A DNA stretch of 8,432 nt, taken from JACXVD01 sp047975785 (GTDB taxonomy: Bacteria; Pseudomonadota; Alphaproteobacteria; Sphingomonadales; Sphingomonadaceae). The notes under the pieces are model-generated. The model was not told where the DNA came from. It searched no databases and was given only the letters and a program-made list of their open reading frames with translations. Shown here one piece after another: positions 1 to 7,474 of the stretch. Each line of letters opens with the position of its first letter. Position 1 is the stretch's first letter. The position numbers and the translations under genes were made by a program. The stretch covers positions 1-8,432 of the forward strand of contig JBKEEC010000283.1 of NCBI GenBank assembly GCA_047975785.1, read 5' to 3'.

Positions 1-1651
1 CTGCCGATACAGAAGAAGAATATGATGCAGACAGTTTTTCAATTTCGCGTGTCGGCAAGGCTGCAGTGCGATCTGCCGTTCTGGCTGTCTGAACCGGCTT
101 GAGCGCAGCGCCCGGGGTAATTTTGCGCAATAGTGCCAGCCGGTATCTGAAGTCTGTCAGCTGGCTTCCCGCAAGCAGGGCACGGGTAACATAGTGCACA
201 GAAAGCGGATCAATTGGCTGGCCATTGCGATACATTTCATAATGCAGATGCGGGCCGGTTGAAAGGCCGGTTGACCCGACATAACCAATGACCTGACCAC
301 GCTGCACGCTCTGTCCGGCGCGCACGGCCATGCGGCTCATATGGCAATAGCGGGTTGAAAGACCCTGTGCATGATTGAGGCGCACAGCAATACCGCAACC
401 ACCAGCCCGCCCGGCACTTGCAACCTGACCATCGGTAACTGCATAAATCGGAGTGCCCTGTCCTGCCCGGTAATCGACTCCGCGATGCATCCGCTTGTAA
501 CCGAGTATCGGATGGCGGCGCATACCATAGCGCGAACCAATCTGGCCATTAACAGGCGCGAGCAACCCGCTGCGCTGTTCGCCTACGCCTGACGCTTCGA
601 AGAACTGGCCATCCTTGCCCCAGCGCATCAACTCCACTTTGGGTTTTCCATCCCGTTCCAGCCCGGCAAAAAGCAGCTTTCCGGCTTCAAACTCGCCGGT
701 TACGGCGCGGCGATAATCGAGGATGATATCAAATCTATCCCCCTCTCTCACCGCATTGTCGATATCCATCTGCGTGCCCATGGTTGCCAGATATTGCTGG
801 ACCGCGCTGGCAGGAGCACCGGCAGCGCGGGCCGAACGATACAGGCTGGAGCCAACGATGCCGCGAATACGCAGCGGCGTTGTATCAACTGCAATAGCCC
901 TGCGCTGGAGAACCAGCCCGCCATTGATACGCTGAACTTTCAGGTCCAGATCAAACCGTGCACGGAAGGAAAGGGTCTCCAGCTCTCGTGCCTGACCGGC
1001 AGCCGGGCGCCGCCCCAATGTAATATCCATTTGCGTGCCCGGCCGGATATCTGACAGCGGCACAATTTGTGCGACCATATTCTCCACGCGCGTCGCATCC
1101 GCATTCCCCACGCCAGCGCGTTGCAACATACGCGAGAAACTATCCCCCTGGGCAAGCGTAGCCAGCATATCCACGCTTGGTCTTTCAGGGGCGGAAGCAA
1201 GTGGCTGCACCGCCTGGGTTGCGGCCATATGCCGCCCGCTATCACCGCCAAGCGCAAGCGGCATGATCATCTGGCTACGATATTCATCACGTGACCGGGC
1301 ATCCATATGCATGGAAGGGCCAGCATGGACGGTGCCGAAATCCGGCCAGAATGACAGGGCAAGCAGGGTCAGGCCGATCAGGGTGGCAAATCCGCGAAAC
1401 CAGCGCTTACTGCCGATCTCACAGGCGAGATCCGGAGCAATATCAAGCGCGGCCAGCCATTGTTCAGCCTTGATTGTTACGTTTTCAAGGCGGTCACGCC
1501 AATGTTGTGGCCGGCGCAGGCGGAAGGACTGGGCAAATGATTCGGTTCCTGAAACAGTGGAATATCCCGACGCAGGCGACTGCATGATTGCGGCAGGAAA
1601 CCCGGCATAGCCAAGCGTTTCGGCAGACTGCTGGGCGCGCGGGTTGAACAC
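1..1651 (-). CDS. Membrane-anchored M23 family peptidoglycan metalloendopeptidase (C-terminus outside window)
   Basis: Probable zinc endopeptidase cutting peptide cross-links of the cell wall in the periplasm, similar in layout to MepM/Csd3-type enzymes. I translated the minus strand by hand: 550 residues are visible with no stop before the left edge. The N-terminus (1-85) looks cytoplasmic, one membrane segment lies at about 87-107, and a helper region at about 150-330 precedes the catalytic domain at about 370-485. Visible M23 motifs are HRGVD (ligands H389 and D393), the NHAQG...TRYCH block (H427, H437) and GPHLHYE (H468, H470). The tail after 490 is Ser/Ala/Thr-rich. The GTG start is chosen because AAGGA sits 7 nt upstream and an in-frame TGA lies just before it. 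The next in-frame ATG (1585) has no ribosome site and would drop 22 residues. The gene lies 151 bases downstream of aguA on the same strand. Known for the family: three zinc ligands plus a catalytic His. Inferred: role in wall growth or division. Confidence 0.9.
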   Translation of the reverse strand, partial: MFNPRAQQSAETLGYAGFPAAIMQSPASGYSTVSGTESFAQSFRLRRPQHWRDRLENVTIKAEQWLAALDIAPDLACEIGSKRWFRGFATLIGLTLLALSFWPDFGTVHAGPSMHMDARSRDEYRSQMIMPLALGGDSGRHMAATQAVQPLASAPERPSVDMLATLAQGDSFSRMLQRAGVGNADATRVENMVAQIVPLSDIRPGTQMDITLGRRPAAGQARELETLSFRARFDLDLKVQRINGGLVLQRRAIAVDTTPLRIRGIVGSSLYRSARAAGAPASAVQQYLATMGTQMDIDNAVREGDRFDIILDYRRAVTGEFEAGKLLFAGLERDGKPKVELMRWGKDGQFFEASGVGEQRSGLLAPVNGQIGSRYGMRRHPILGYKRMHRGVDYRAGQGTPIYAVTDGQVASAGRAGGCGIAVRLNHAQGLSTRYCHMSRMAVRAGQSVQRGQVIGYVGSTGLSTGPHLHYEMYRNGQPIDPLSVHYVTRALLAGSQLTDFRYRLALLRKITPGAALKPVQTARTADRTAALPTREIEKLSASYSSSVSA

Positions 1652-1658
1652 CAGATAT

Positions 1659-1663
1659 TCCTT
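1659..1663 (-). promoter_or_regulatory. Shine-Dalgarno site that sets a GTG start for the M23 gene
   Basis: The minus strand reads AAGGA followed by 7 nt and then GTG at 1651. The frame is closed by TGA at 1664-1666, directly adjoining this site, so only the GTG at 1651 or later starts are possible. This spacing strongly favours the GTG over the ATG at 1585. Confidence 0.65.
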
Positions 1664-1791
1664 TCAGCGCGCCATGCAAACAGGCGCCGGACGTCACACC
1701 GGCAACCCGGCATTCGATCGTCGTTCTGCCTGATTAAAGTTAATTCCTGTTTAAGGAGCAGCGCATTGATAATTCTGTATCTGCCTGTCAG

Positions 1792-1813
1792 GCCCTGGGC
1801 TGTCAGCCAGGGC
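1792..1813 (-). repeat. GC-rich inverted repeat across the aguA stop codon
   Basis: GCCCTGG (1792-1798) pairs with CCAGGGC (1807-1813), a perfect 7-bp stem with an 8-base loop that contains the aguA TGA stop. An overlapping small palindrome (GCCTG T CAGGC, 1783-1793) follows. There is no T-run after it on the minus strand, so it does not fit a standard intrinsic terminator. It could protect the aguA 3' end or be chance. Confidence 0.3.
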
Positions 1814-2792
1814 GTGGCATTTGCTGGCTGGCGCAGTGGAACCCGCCGCCACCTGCCAGCACGGCATCAGCGCGAAGGCCGATAACATCCCTGTCCGGAA
1901 ACAGCGCGGCGAGGGTTTCAACCGCCTCGCTATCAGCCGCCACTCCAAAAGTCGGCACCACCACCAGACGGGATGTGATGACAAAATTGGCATAGCTGGC
2001 AGGCTCAATCATGCCGTTCCGCTCAATCCGGCCGGGAGAGGGAATATCGCATATTTTCAGGCCAAATGCTGCGGCACGGCGCAGGGCATCAGCATAAATG
2101 GCGGCATTGGGATCATCGCTGCCCTGTGCACGCGGCAGGGCCAGAGTGCCCGGCGCTACAAACCGGGCCAGATTATCAACATGGCCATCTGTATGGTCAT
2201 TAACCAGCCCGTCCCCCAGCCACAAAATGCGATCAAATCCCAGATCGCGCGCCATGCGTTTTTCTATATCGGCGCGTGACAGATCGGGATTGCGATTGGG
2301 GTTGAGCAGGCATTGTTCTGTGGTGACAACAAGGCCCGTGCCATCTCCGTCAATCGCACCGCCTTCCAGAATCCAGTCAGACCGACGGATTTGCAATCCG
2401 GCATCTTTGGCCAGCAAGGCGCCAATCTGCTGGTCCCCCTCCATCAGATATTTTCCGCCCCAGCCATTAAATCGGCAGCGCAAGGCCTCCTGATGGGTCG
2501 GATCATGTATATCCTGCAGCACAAGCGGGCCGGTATCGCGCAGCCAGATATCACCAAAAGGAAATATCTGTATCGTAACCCTGGCACTGCACAGTTTGCG
2601 TGCCAGTGCGACATTGGCCTCATCGCGCACAATCAGCCTGACAGATTGCCCGCTTTCAGCAACCGCACTGGCAAAGGCGGCGATCTGTTTACGGGCGCGA
2701 TCCAGACAGAAAGGCCATTCTTCCGCATCATGCGGGAAGCCGATCCAGATCCAGTCCTGCGGCGCCCATTCGGGAGGCATGATCAGAGCCAT
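1803..2792 (-). CDS. aguA: Agmatine deiminase (agmatine iminohydrolase), PAD_porph family
   Basis: Hydrolyses agmatine to N-carbamoylputrescine and ammonia, the first step of the agmatine route to putrescine, in the cytoplasm. The 329-residue product is slightly short of the usual 340-370 but carries the family landmarks in order: GDIWLRDTGP (80-89, D86), WILEGG (140-145, E143), TEQCLLNPNRNP (158-169), HTDGHVDN (200-207, H204) and GGGGFHC (314-320) with nucleophile C320, followed by SQQMPRP close to the C-terminus. The start at 2792 has AGGA 8 nt upstream; a second ATG at codon 5 is less well placed. It lies 65 bases after the M28 gene, with a hairpin between them, so the two may share a transcript. 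The usual partner for the next step, N-carbamoylputrescine amidase (aguB), is not in this window. The family also includes peptidylarginine deiminases, but those are longer and secreted; no signal peptide is visible here. Confidence 0.92.
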   Translation of the reverse strand: MALIMPPEWAPQDWIWIGFPHDAEEWPFCLDRARKQIAAFASAVAESGQSVRLIVRDEANVALARKLCSARVTIQIFPFGDIWLRDTGPLVLQDIHDPTHQEALRCRFNGWGGKYLMEGDQQIGALLAKDAGLQIRRSDWILEGGAIDGDGTGLVVTTEQCLLNPNRNPDLSRADIEKRMARDLGFDRILWLGDGLVNDHTDGHVDNLARFVAPGTLALPRAQGSDDPNAAIYADALRRAAAFGLKICDIPSPGRIERNGMIEPASYANFVITSRLVVVPTFGVAADSEAVETLAALFPDRDVIGLRADAVLAGGGGFHCASQQMPRPG

Positions 2793-2812
2793 GGGCGGTA
2801 TCCTGTTCCTGA

Positions 2813-2838
2813 CGGGAAAACCCGGAAAGGTTTTCCCG
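2813..2838 (-). repeat. Perfect 10-bp hairpin between the M28 gene and aguA
   Basis: CGGGAAAACC (2813-2822) and GGTTTTCCCG (2829-2838) are exact reverse complements with a 6-base loop. The hairpin falls in the 66-base gap (2793-2858), between the TAG stop of the M28 gene and the ribosome site of aguA, ending 8 bases before that site. It has no T-run after it, so full termination is unlikely. It could be an mRNA processing or stabilising structure, or a partial terminator that lowers aguA expression. Its role is inferred; the pairing is directly seen. Confidence 0.55.
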
Positions 2839-2858
2839 CCTATGGTCGTATCCTGACC

Positions 2859-4553
2859 CTAACAACCCTTGTCCGAGGCGGCGCAGCTTTCGTCACGGGC
2901 AGCCCTGAATTCATCACCATCCACCCAGTTGGGCCAGCTATCGCTCATCGCCATCATCCGGCCAAGCTGATAATAAAGCTGGAGATCCTGCATCACTCCG
3001 GTCCAGTCCCAGCTTTCATTAAATTCATCGCTGGGCTGGTGGTAGTGATTTTCCGTGAAGTTGCGATTGAAAGCCTGACCGGCTTCGCGTCCGCCATTCA
3101 CCAGATCTTCCCCGCCATCAATATAGAGCATCGGCACGCCCTGCTTGGCAAAGGGGAAGTGATCGGAGCGGTAATAGAAACCCTTTTCCGGGGTGGATTC
3201 GGGGGTGGCGGAACGATTAACCGAAGTCAGCGCCTTGCTGAGAAACTGGTCAAGTTCACTTTTACCGCCGCCTACAACCGTAACATCTTTGGCAGGGCCG
3301 GCCATGGACAGGGCATCCATATTGACGCCGCCCACCGTCTGATCAAGCGGATATACCGGGTTGGCAGCATAATAGGTGGAGCCAAGCAGACCGGATTCCT
3401 CTGCTGTAACTGCCAGAAACACCATTGAACGCAGCGCCGGTCCGGTTTTGGCCTGCGCCTCTGCCAGAGCAATCAGGGCTGCTGTGCCGGTGGCATTATC
3501 GACCGCACCATTGCAGATATCATCCCCCGTAGCATCTGGCTGGCAGCGGCCCAGATGATCCCAATGGGCAGTATAGAGCACATATTCATCCGGCCTTTCA
3601 CTGCCCGGCAAAATCCCGATGACATTTTGTGACTGGAATTTCCGCGTGGCGTTATCAAAGGACTCCGACATGGTCAGCCCAAGCGGGACCGGCTTAAAGC
3701 CCTGTTTTTTGGCCGCAGCGCCAAGCGTGGCAAGATCCTGACCGGCAGCCGCCATGATTTTTTCTGCGGCAGATTTCTGGATCCAGCCATTCATAGCTGT
3801 CTGGTCTGCCCCGCCATCCGCGCTTTGCGGGTAGACTTGCGGGCCGGTCCAGCTCGAATCAACGACATTCCAGCCATAAGCGGCAGGGAATGTATCATGC
3901 ACGATGATGGCTGCAGTGGCTCCCTGACGGGCCGCTTCCTCGAACTTGTAGGTCCAGCGGCCATAATAGGTCATGGCACGCCCGCCAAACGGGCCTTCCA
4001 GCCCTTCGGTTTCATAATCCGGATCATTGATCAGGATAACTGCAGTTTTCCCCTTCATGTCGATGCCGGCGTAATCATTCCAGTTCCGCTCAGGCGCATT
4101 GATACCAAAACCGACAAATACCAGCTCGCTGTTCTGGATATCGGTTTTGGGAGCTTCACGATAAGAGGCGCCGACCCAGTCGCTTTTAAAGGCAAGGCTC
4201 AGATCTCCGTCCTTGCCGCCTGAAATTTTCAGCGGGCTGAAATTCGAGCCGGTAATTTCCACCATCGGGGCATCCTGCACCCATGACCCGTTATTGCCCG
4301 GCTGGAGGCCCGCTTTCTGAAATTGGTCAATCAGATAGGCGACGGTTTTTTCTTCGCCGGCAGTGCCGGGGGCACGCCCTTCAAACGCATCTGACGATAA
4401 TTCACGAACCGCATCCACCATGGTTTGCTGGTTCAGATCGCCTGCGGCAACATCGGGAATGTTCATCTCTGCGGCGGGCTGGCCACTTGTGCACCCTGCC
4501 AGAGTCAACACACCTGCAGAAATTGCTCCACTTATCAGTATCTTGCGAATCAT
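2859..4553 (-). CDS. Secreted M28 family zinc peptidase lipoprotein with PA domain
   Basis: Probable aminopeptidase or related exopeptidase acting outside the cytoplasm; substrate unknown. Of 564 residues, 1-21 form a lipoprotein signal (MIRKIL start, lipobox LAGC with C21 as the lipidated residue). Thr at +2 instead of Asp fits outer-membrane sorting by the E. coli rule. A PA (protease-associated) domain is inserted at about 140-260. The M28 catalytic core at about 310-540 shows the dinuclear zinc set: AHWDHLG (H330), GAVDNATG (D352), TAEESGLLG (E385/E386), VNMDA (D413) and RSDHFPF (H465). C337 and C347 in the metal-site loop, and C557 and C564 at the end, could form disulfides in the periplasm. 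The start at 4553 begins a clean signal peptide; the ribosome site is weak (GAGAG, 11 nt away). The gene is divergent from glnE and followed by aguA. Confidence 0.93.
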   Translation of the reverse strand: MIRKILISGAISAGVLTLAGCTSGQPAAEMNIPDVAAGDLNQQTMVDAVRELSSDAFEGRAPGTAGEEKTVAYLIDQFQKAGLQPGNNGSWVQDAPMVEITGSNFSPLKISGGKDGDLSLAFKSDWVGASYREAPKTDIQNSELVFVGFGINAPERNWNDYAGIDMKGKTAVILINDPDYETEGLEGPFGGRAMTYYGRWTYKFEEAARQGATAAIIVHDTFPAAYGWNVVDSSWTGPQVYPQSADGGADQTAMNGWIQKSAAEKIMAAAGQDLATLGAAAKKQGFKPVPLGLTMSESFDNATRKFQSQNVIGILPGSERPDEYVLYTAHWDHLGRCQPDATGDDICNGAVDNATGTAALIALAEAQAKTGPALRSMVFLAVTAEESGLLGSTYYAANPVYPLDQTVGGVNMDALSMAGPAKDVTVVGGGKSELDQFLSKALTSVNRSATPESTPEKGFYYRSDHFPFAKQGVPMLYIDGGEDLVNGGREAGQAFNRNFTENHYHQPSDEFNESWDWTGVMQDLQLYYQLGRMMAMSDSWPNWVDGDEFRAARDESCAASDKGC

Positions 4554-4774
4554 GAAAGAATTGGCTCTCTTCTATGGGTTTCAGATGTAATTACATTGCA
4601 AATGCTGCGTGCCAGAGCAAGTGCGCACCGCCATTTATCCGGACTTCCCCGCTCCCTGCACATGGCTTTTTGCCTGACTTACTACCTTGCATAGCGTCTG
4701 GCCTTGATCTCGACCTGAATCCGGATTTGCGCCTGGCCTTGCGCTTGCCGCCTGCTGCGGGCAGATAATAGGAC
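4554..4774. promoter_or_regulatory. Divergent control region between the M28 gene and glnE
   Basis: This 221-base gap must hold the start of transcription for both outward-facing genes. I could not pick a convincing -35/-10 pair for either side. Two exact palindromes are visible: ATGTAATTACAT (4585-4596), near the M28 gene, and AATCCGGATT (4718-4727), 47 bases before the glnE ATG. An in-frame TAG at 4769-4771 limits glnE to the ATG at 4775 or later. No RNA gene is evident. Confidence 0.5.
4585..4596. promoter_or_regulatory. 12-bp perfect palindrome, candidate operator of the M28 gene
   Basis: ATGTAATTACAT equals its own reverse complement and lies 31 bases before the M28 start codon, in the most AT-rich part of the divergent region. 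This is where a dimeric repressor site would overlap a promoter. No regulator gene is present in the window to pair with it, and I do not recognise a specific family. A chance palindrome of this length is possible. Confidence 0.3.
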
Positions 4775-7474
4775 ATGGAAGCAGACTGGCAATCCGCATT
4801 AACCCGCGCCCGTGCACATGCACCGTTTCTTGCAGTTGCTCTTGAGCGATTACCTGAACTTGCAGAAATCCTTGCTGCTGGAAAGGGAGAAGATGCACTT
4901 GTCTGGTCCCGCTCTGCCAGTGACAGGGTGGACGATGCCAGTTCCGCCTTGCGGCAGGAAAAGCTGGCCCTTGCGCTGACACTTGCGATTGGTGATCTGG
5001 CAGGAGCTTTCCCGCTTGCTCTTGTGACAGGAGAATTATCCGATTTTGCCGACAGGGCGCTGGATCGCGCCATAAAAGCTGCGATTACCCGCCGCGTGCC
5101 CGATCATGAGCCTGACGGTTTTCTCGCCCTTGCGCTAGGCAAGCATGGCGCGCGCGAGCTGAACTACAGCTCTGATATTGATCCGATTCTGCTGTATGAC
5201 CCGGAAAGCCTCCCCCGTCGCAGCCGCGACGAACCGGGAGAGGCTGCCCAGCGATATGCACGCGAAATTGTGCAGACCATGTCACAGAATACGGGTGAGG
5301 GTTATGTTTTCCGGGTGGATCTGAGGCTGCGCCCGGCATCGGAAGTCAGCCCTCTGGCTATCTCGCTGGATGCCGCAACCACCCATTACGAATCATCGGC
5401 CCTGACATGGGAACGCGCAGCCTTTATCCGTGCCCGCTCCTGTGCCGGTGCGACGGGGCAGGGTGAGGCATTCTTGCGTCATATTCGCTCCTTTGTATGG
5501 CGCCGCAGTCTGGATTTCGGAGCAATTGATGAAATCCGTCGGCTAACCTTGCGCATTCGCGCCAATTACAAGGGCCCGCCCCATCCCGGACCGGGCTTCA
5601 ACCTCAAGCATGGGCGTGGAGGGATTCGCGAGGTAGAGTTTTATGCCCAGACTCACCAGCTCATCCACGGTGGCCGCAATGAGAGCTTGCGTGTGCGTGG
5701 AACCCGCGCCGCGCTTGATGCGCTGGCAACAGGTGGCTGGATACCCGAAGACAACGCCCGCGTGCTGGGGGACAGCTATGACAGGTTGCGCACGATCGAG
5801 CACCGGCTGCAAATGGTCAATGATCAGCAGACCCATACCTTGCCAGAGGGGGAGGCGCTGGAGAATGTCGCCCGTCTGGAAGGGCTGGAATCCGCACAGG
5901 CGCTGGTGGATGAATTAACCGCCATTACCAACAGGGTGGGTGCCTGTTACGATACGCTGATTACAGACGAGGATAGCCAGTCAGTTACCATCCCGGCGCA
6001 GGCCAGTGCGCTTGCCGGTCGCCTTGATGCTCTGGGTTTTGCAGAACCGGAACAGACTGCCAGCCGGATTGAAAGCTGGGGCGACGGGAGAATGCGTGCC
6101 TTGCGCAGCGATGCAGCCCGTCAGGCATTTGAGGCGTGCCTGCCTACTTTGCTGGATGCTTTTGGCAAGGCACCAGACCCGAACGAGGCATTGCTGCGAT
6201 GGGAGCGGATACTGGGCGGATTGCCAAGCGCGATCAATCTGTTCCGGCTGCTGGAGGCGCGTCCGGCCCTGATGGGACAATTGATAGATGTGCTGACACT
6301 GGCCCCTCCGCTCGCTGAAGCTTTGGGCCGCCGCCCCGCCTTGCTTGACGCCCTGATTGATCATAGCGCGCTGGACCTTCCCGGCACAGTCGAGAATTTA
6401 TCCTCTTCCATGCGGCGCGGTGAAGCAGATCGCGGCTATGAGGGTATTCTTGACCGTATTCGTGTGGTCACGGGTGAAACCCGTTTTTCTCTGGGTATGC
6501 AATTGATCGAGGCCGCCCATGATCCGCTGGAAATCGGGGCCGCCCTGTGTCGCACGGCAGAGGCGGCACTGAAGGTCGCCACCGATGCAACCCAGGCAGA
6601 ATTTGCCCGGACTCACGGCTGGATTGAGGGTGGCGAATTGCTTGTGCTGGGGCTGGGGCGCCTGGGCGGAGGGATTCTGACCCATGATTCCGACCTTGAT
6701 ATTATCTATCTGTTTACCGGAGATCATGCAGCGGAATCCGATGGCCGTCGCCCATTGGGCGGCACACTTTATTTCAACCGGCTTTCCCAAAGGGTAAGCG
6801 CCGCTCTCAGTGTTGCCACTGCTGAAGGCGCCTTGTATGAAATTGACACCCGCCTGCGTCCGCAGGGGGCGCAGGGACCACCGGCTGCCAGCCTTGACAG
6901 TTTTGCCCGATATCAGGCCGAGGATGCGTGGACATGGGAGCATATGGCGCTCACTCGCGCCCGTCCGATTGCAGGGTCGAAACAGGCGCGCAAAAAACTG
7001 TCAGAGATTATCTCAGGCGTTCTTGATACACCGCGCGACCCTGTCAAACTGCGTGAGGATGTGCTCAAAATGCGCGGTGAAATGGCCGCTCACAAACGAC
7101 CGCTTGGCCCGCTGGATGCCAAGCTGTCACGCGGAGGTCTGGTTGATCTCGAATTTCTGGTTCATCATGTCCAGTTGCGCAATTGCATGGGGTTTTCTCC
7201 GGGGCTGTCCGCTGCCATCACTGAACTGGCAGCACGCAACCTGCTGCCCGTTGCCTTGCTGGAAGCCAATGCCCTGCTAACCCGTCTGCTGGTTGCAGCC
7301 CGCCTGCTGGCACCCGACTTGCAAATGCCTGCTGGTCCTGCTGCAGAGGTTCTGGCCCGTGCCTGTGGGTGCGATGAACCGGACATTCTACTTGAAAAGG
7401 TAAAAGCCGCCCGCAACAGCGTTGCCGCGGCATGGGCACATGAATTTAATGAGACACTGGAGACATCTGAATGA
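4775..7474 (+). CDS. glnE: Bifunctional glutamine synthetase adenylyltransferase/adenylyl-removing enzyme
   Basis: Adds AMP to, and removes it from, the key Tyr of each glutamine synthetase subunit in the cytoplasm, under PII (GlnB) and glutamine control, so setting ammonia assimilation. The 899-residue protein is a little shorter than the 946 of E. coli. It shows the typical duplicated nucleotidyltransferase layout. The N-terminal adenylyl-removing domain has GKHGARELNYSSDID (122-136; D134, D136) and VDLRLRP (181-187, D182). A helical linker with RTIEHRLQMVNDQQTH (339-354) follows. The C-terminal adenylylating domain has GLGRLGGG (626-633), SDLD (639-642) and IDTRLRPQG (690-698, D691). All catalytic aspartates appear intact. 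The ATG at 4775 follows an in-frame TAG by one codon and has only a poor, too-close ribosome site. The stop overlaps the next gene's start as ATGA, indicating translational coupling. Neither glnA nor glnB is adjacent. Confidence 0.96.
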   Translation: MEADWQSALTRARAHAPFLAVALERLPELAEILAAGKGEDALVWSRSASDRVDDASSALRQEKLALALTLAIGDLAGAFPLALVTGELSDFADRALDRAIKAAITRRVPDHEPDGFLALALGKHGARELNYSSDIDPILLYDPESLPRRSRDEPGEAAQRYAREIVQTMSQNTGEGYVFRVDLRLRPASEVSPLAISLDAATTHYESSALTWERAAFIRARSCAGATGQGEAFLRHIRSFVWRRSLDFGAIDEIRRLTLRIRANYKGPPHPGPGFNLKHGRGGIREVEFYAQTHQLIHGGRNESLRVRGTRAALDALATGGWIPEDNARVLGDSYDRLRTIEHRLQMVNDQQTHTLPEGEALENVARLEGLESAQALVDELTAITNRVGACYDTLITDEDSQSVTIPAQASALAGRLDALGFAEPEQTASRIESWGDGRMRALRSDAARQAFEACLPTLLDAFGKAPDPNEALLRWERILGGLPSAINLFRLLEARPALMGQLIDVLTLAPPLAEALGRRPALLDALIDHSALDLPGTVENLSSSMRRGEADRGYEGILDRIRVVTGETRFSLGMQLIEAAHDPLEIGAALCRTAEAALKVATDATQAEFARTHGWIEGGELLVLGLGRLGGGILTHDSDLDIIYLFTGDHAAESDGRRPLGGTLYFNRLSQRVSAALSVATAEGALYEIDTRLRPQGAQGPPAASLDSFARYQAEDAWTWEHMALTRARPIAGSKQARKKLSEIISGVLDTPRDPVKLREDVLKMRGEMAAHKRPLGPLDAKLSRGGLVDLEFLVHHVQLRNCMGFSPGLSAAITELAARNLLPVALLEANALLTRLLVAARLLAPDLQMPAGPAAEVLARACGCDEPDILLEKVKAARNSVAAAWAHEFNETLETSE

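Noticed and set aside
1035..1610. 191-codon plus-strand frame opposite the M23 gene
   Set aside because: The minus strand here encodes the membrane segment and N-terminal part of a clear M23 peptidase, so the plus frame is a shadow.
2313..3428. Long plus-strand open frame of 371 codons across aguA and the M28 gene
   Set aside because: It lies antisense to two genes with clear catalytic motifs and spans the gap between them. Its product has no recognisable family feature. It is a composition shadow.
4600..4621. Sigma-54-like site (CTGGCACG...TTGC) upstream of the M28 gene, tempting beside glnE
   Set aside because: The GG and GC elements are 12 bases apart instead of the required 10, and the site faces the peptidase gene, not glnE.
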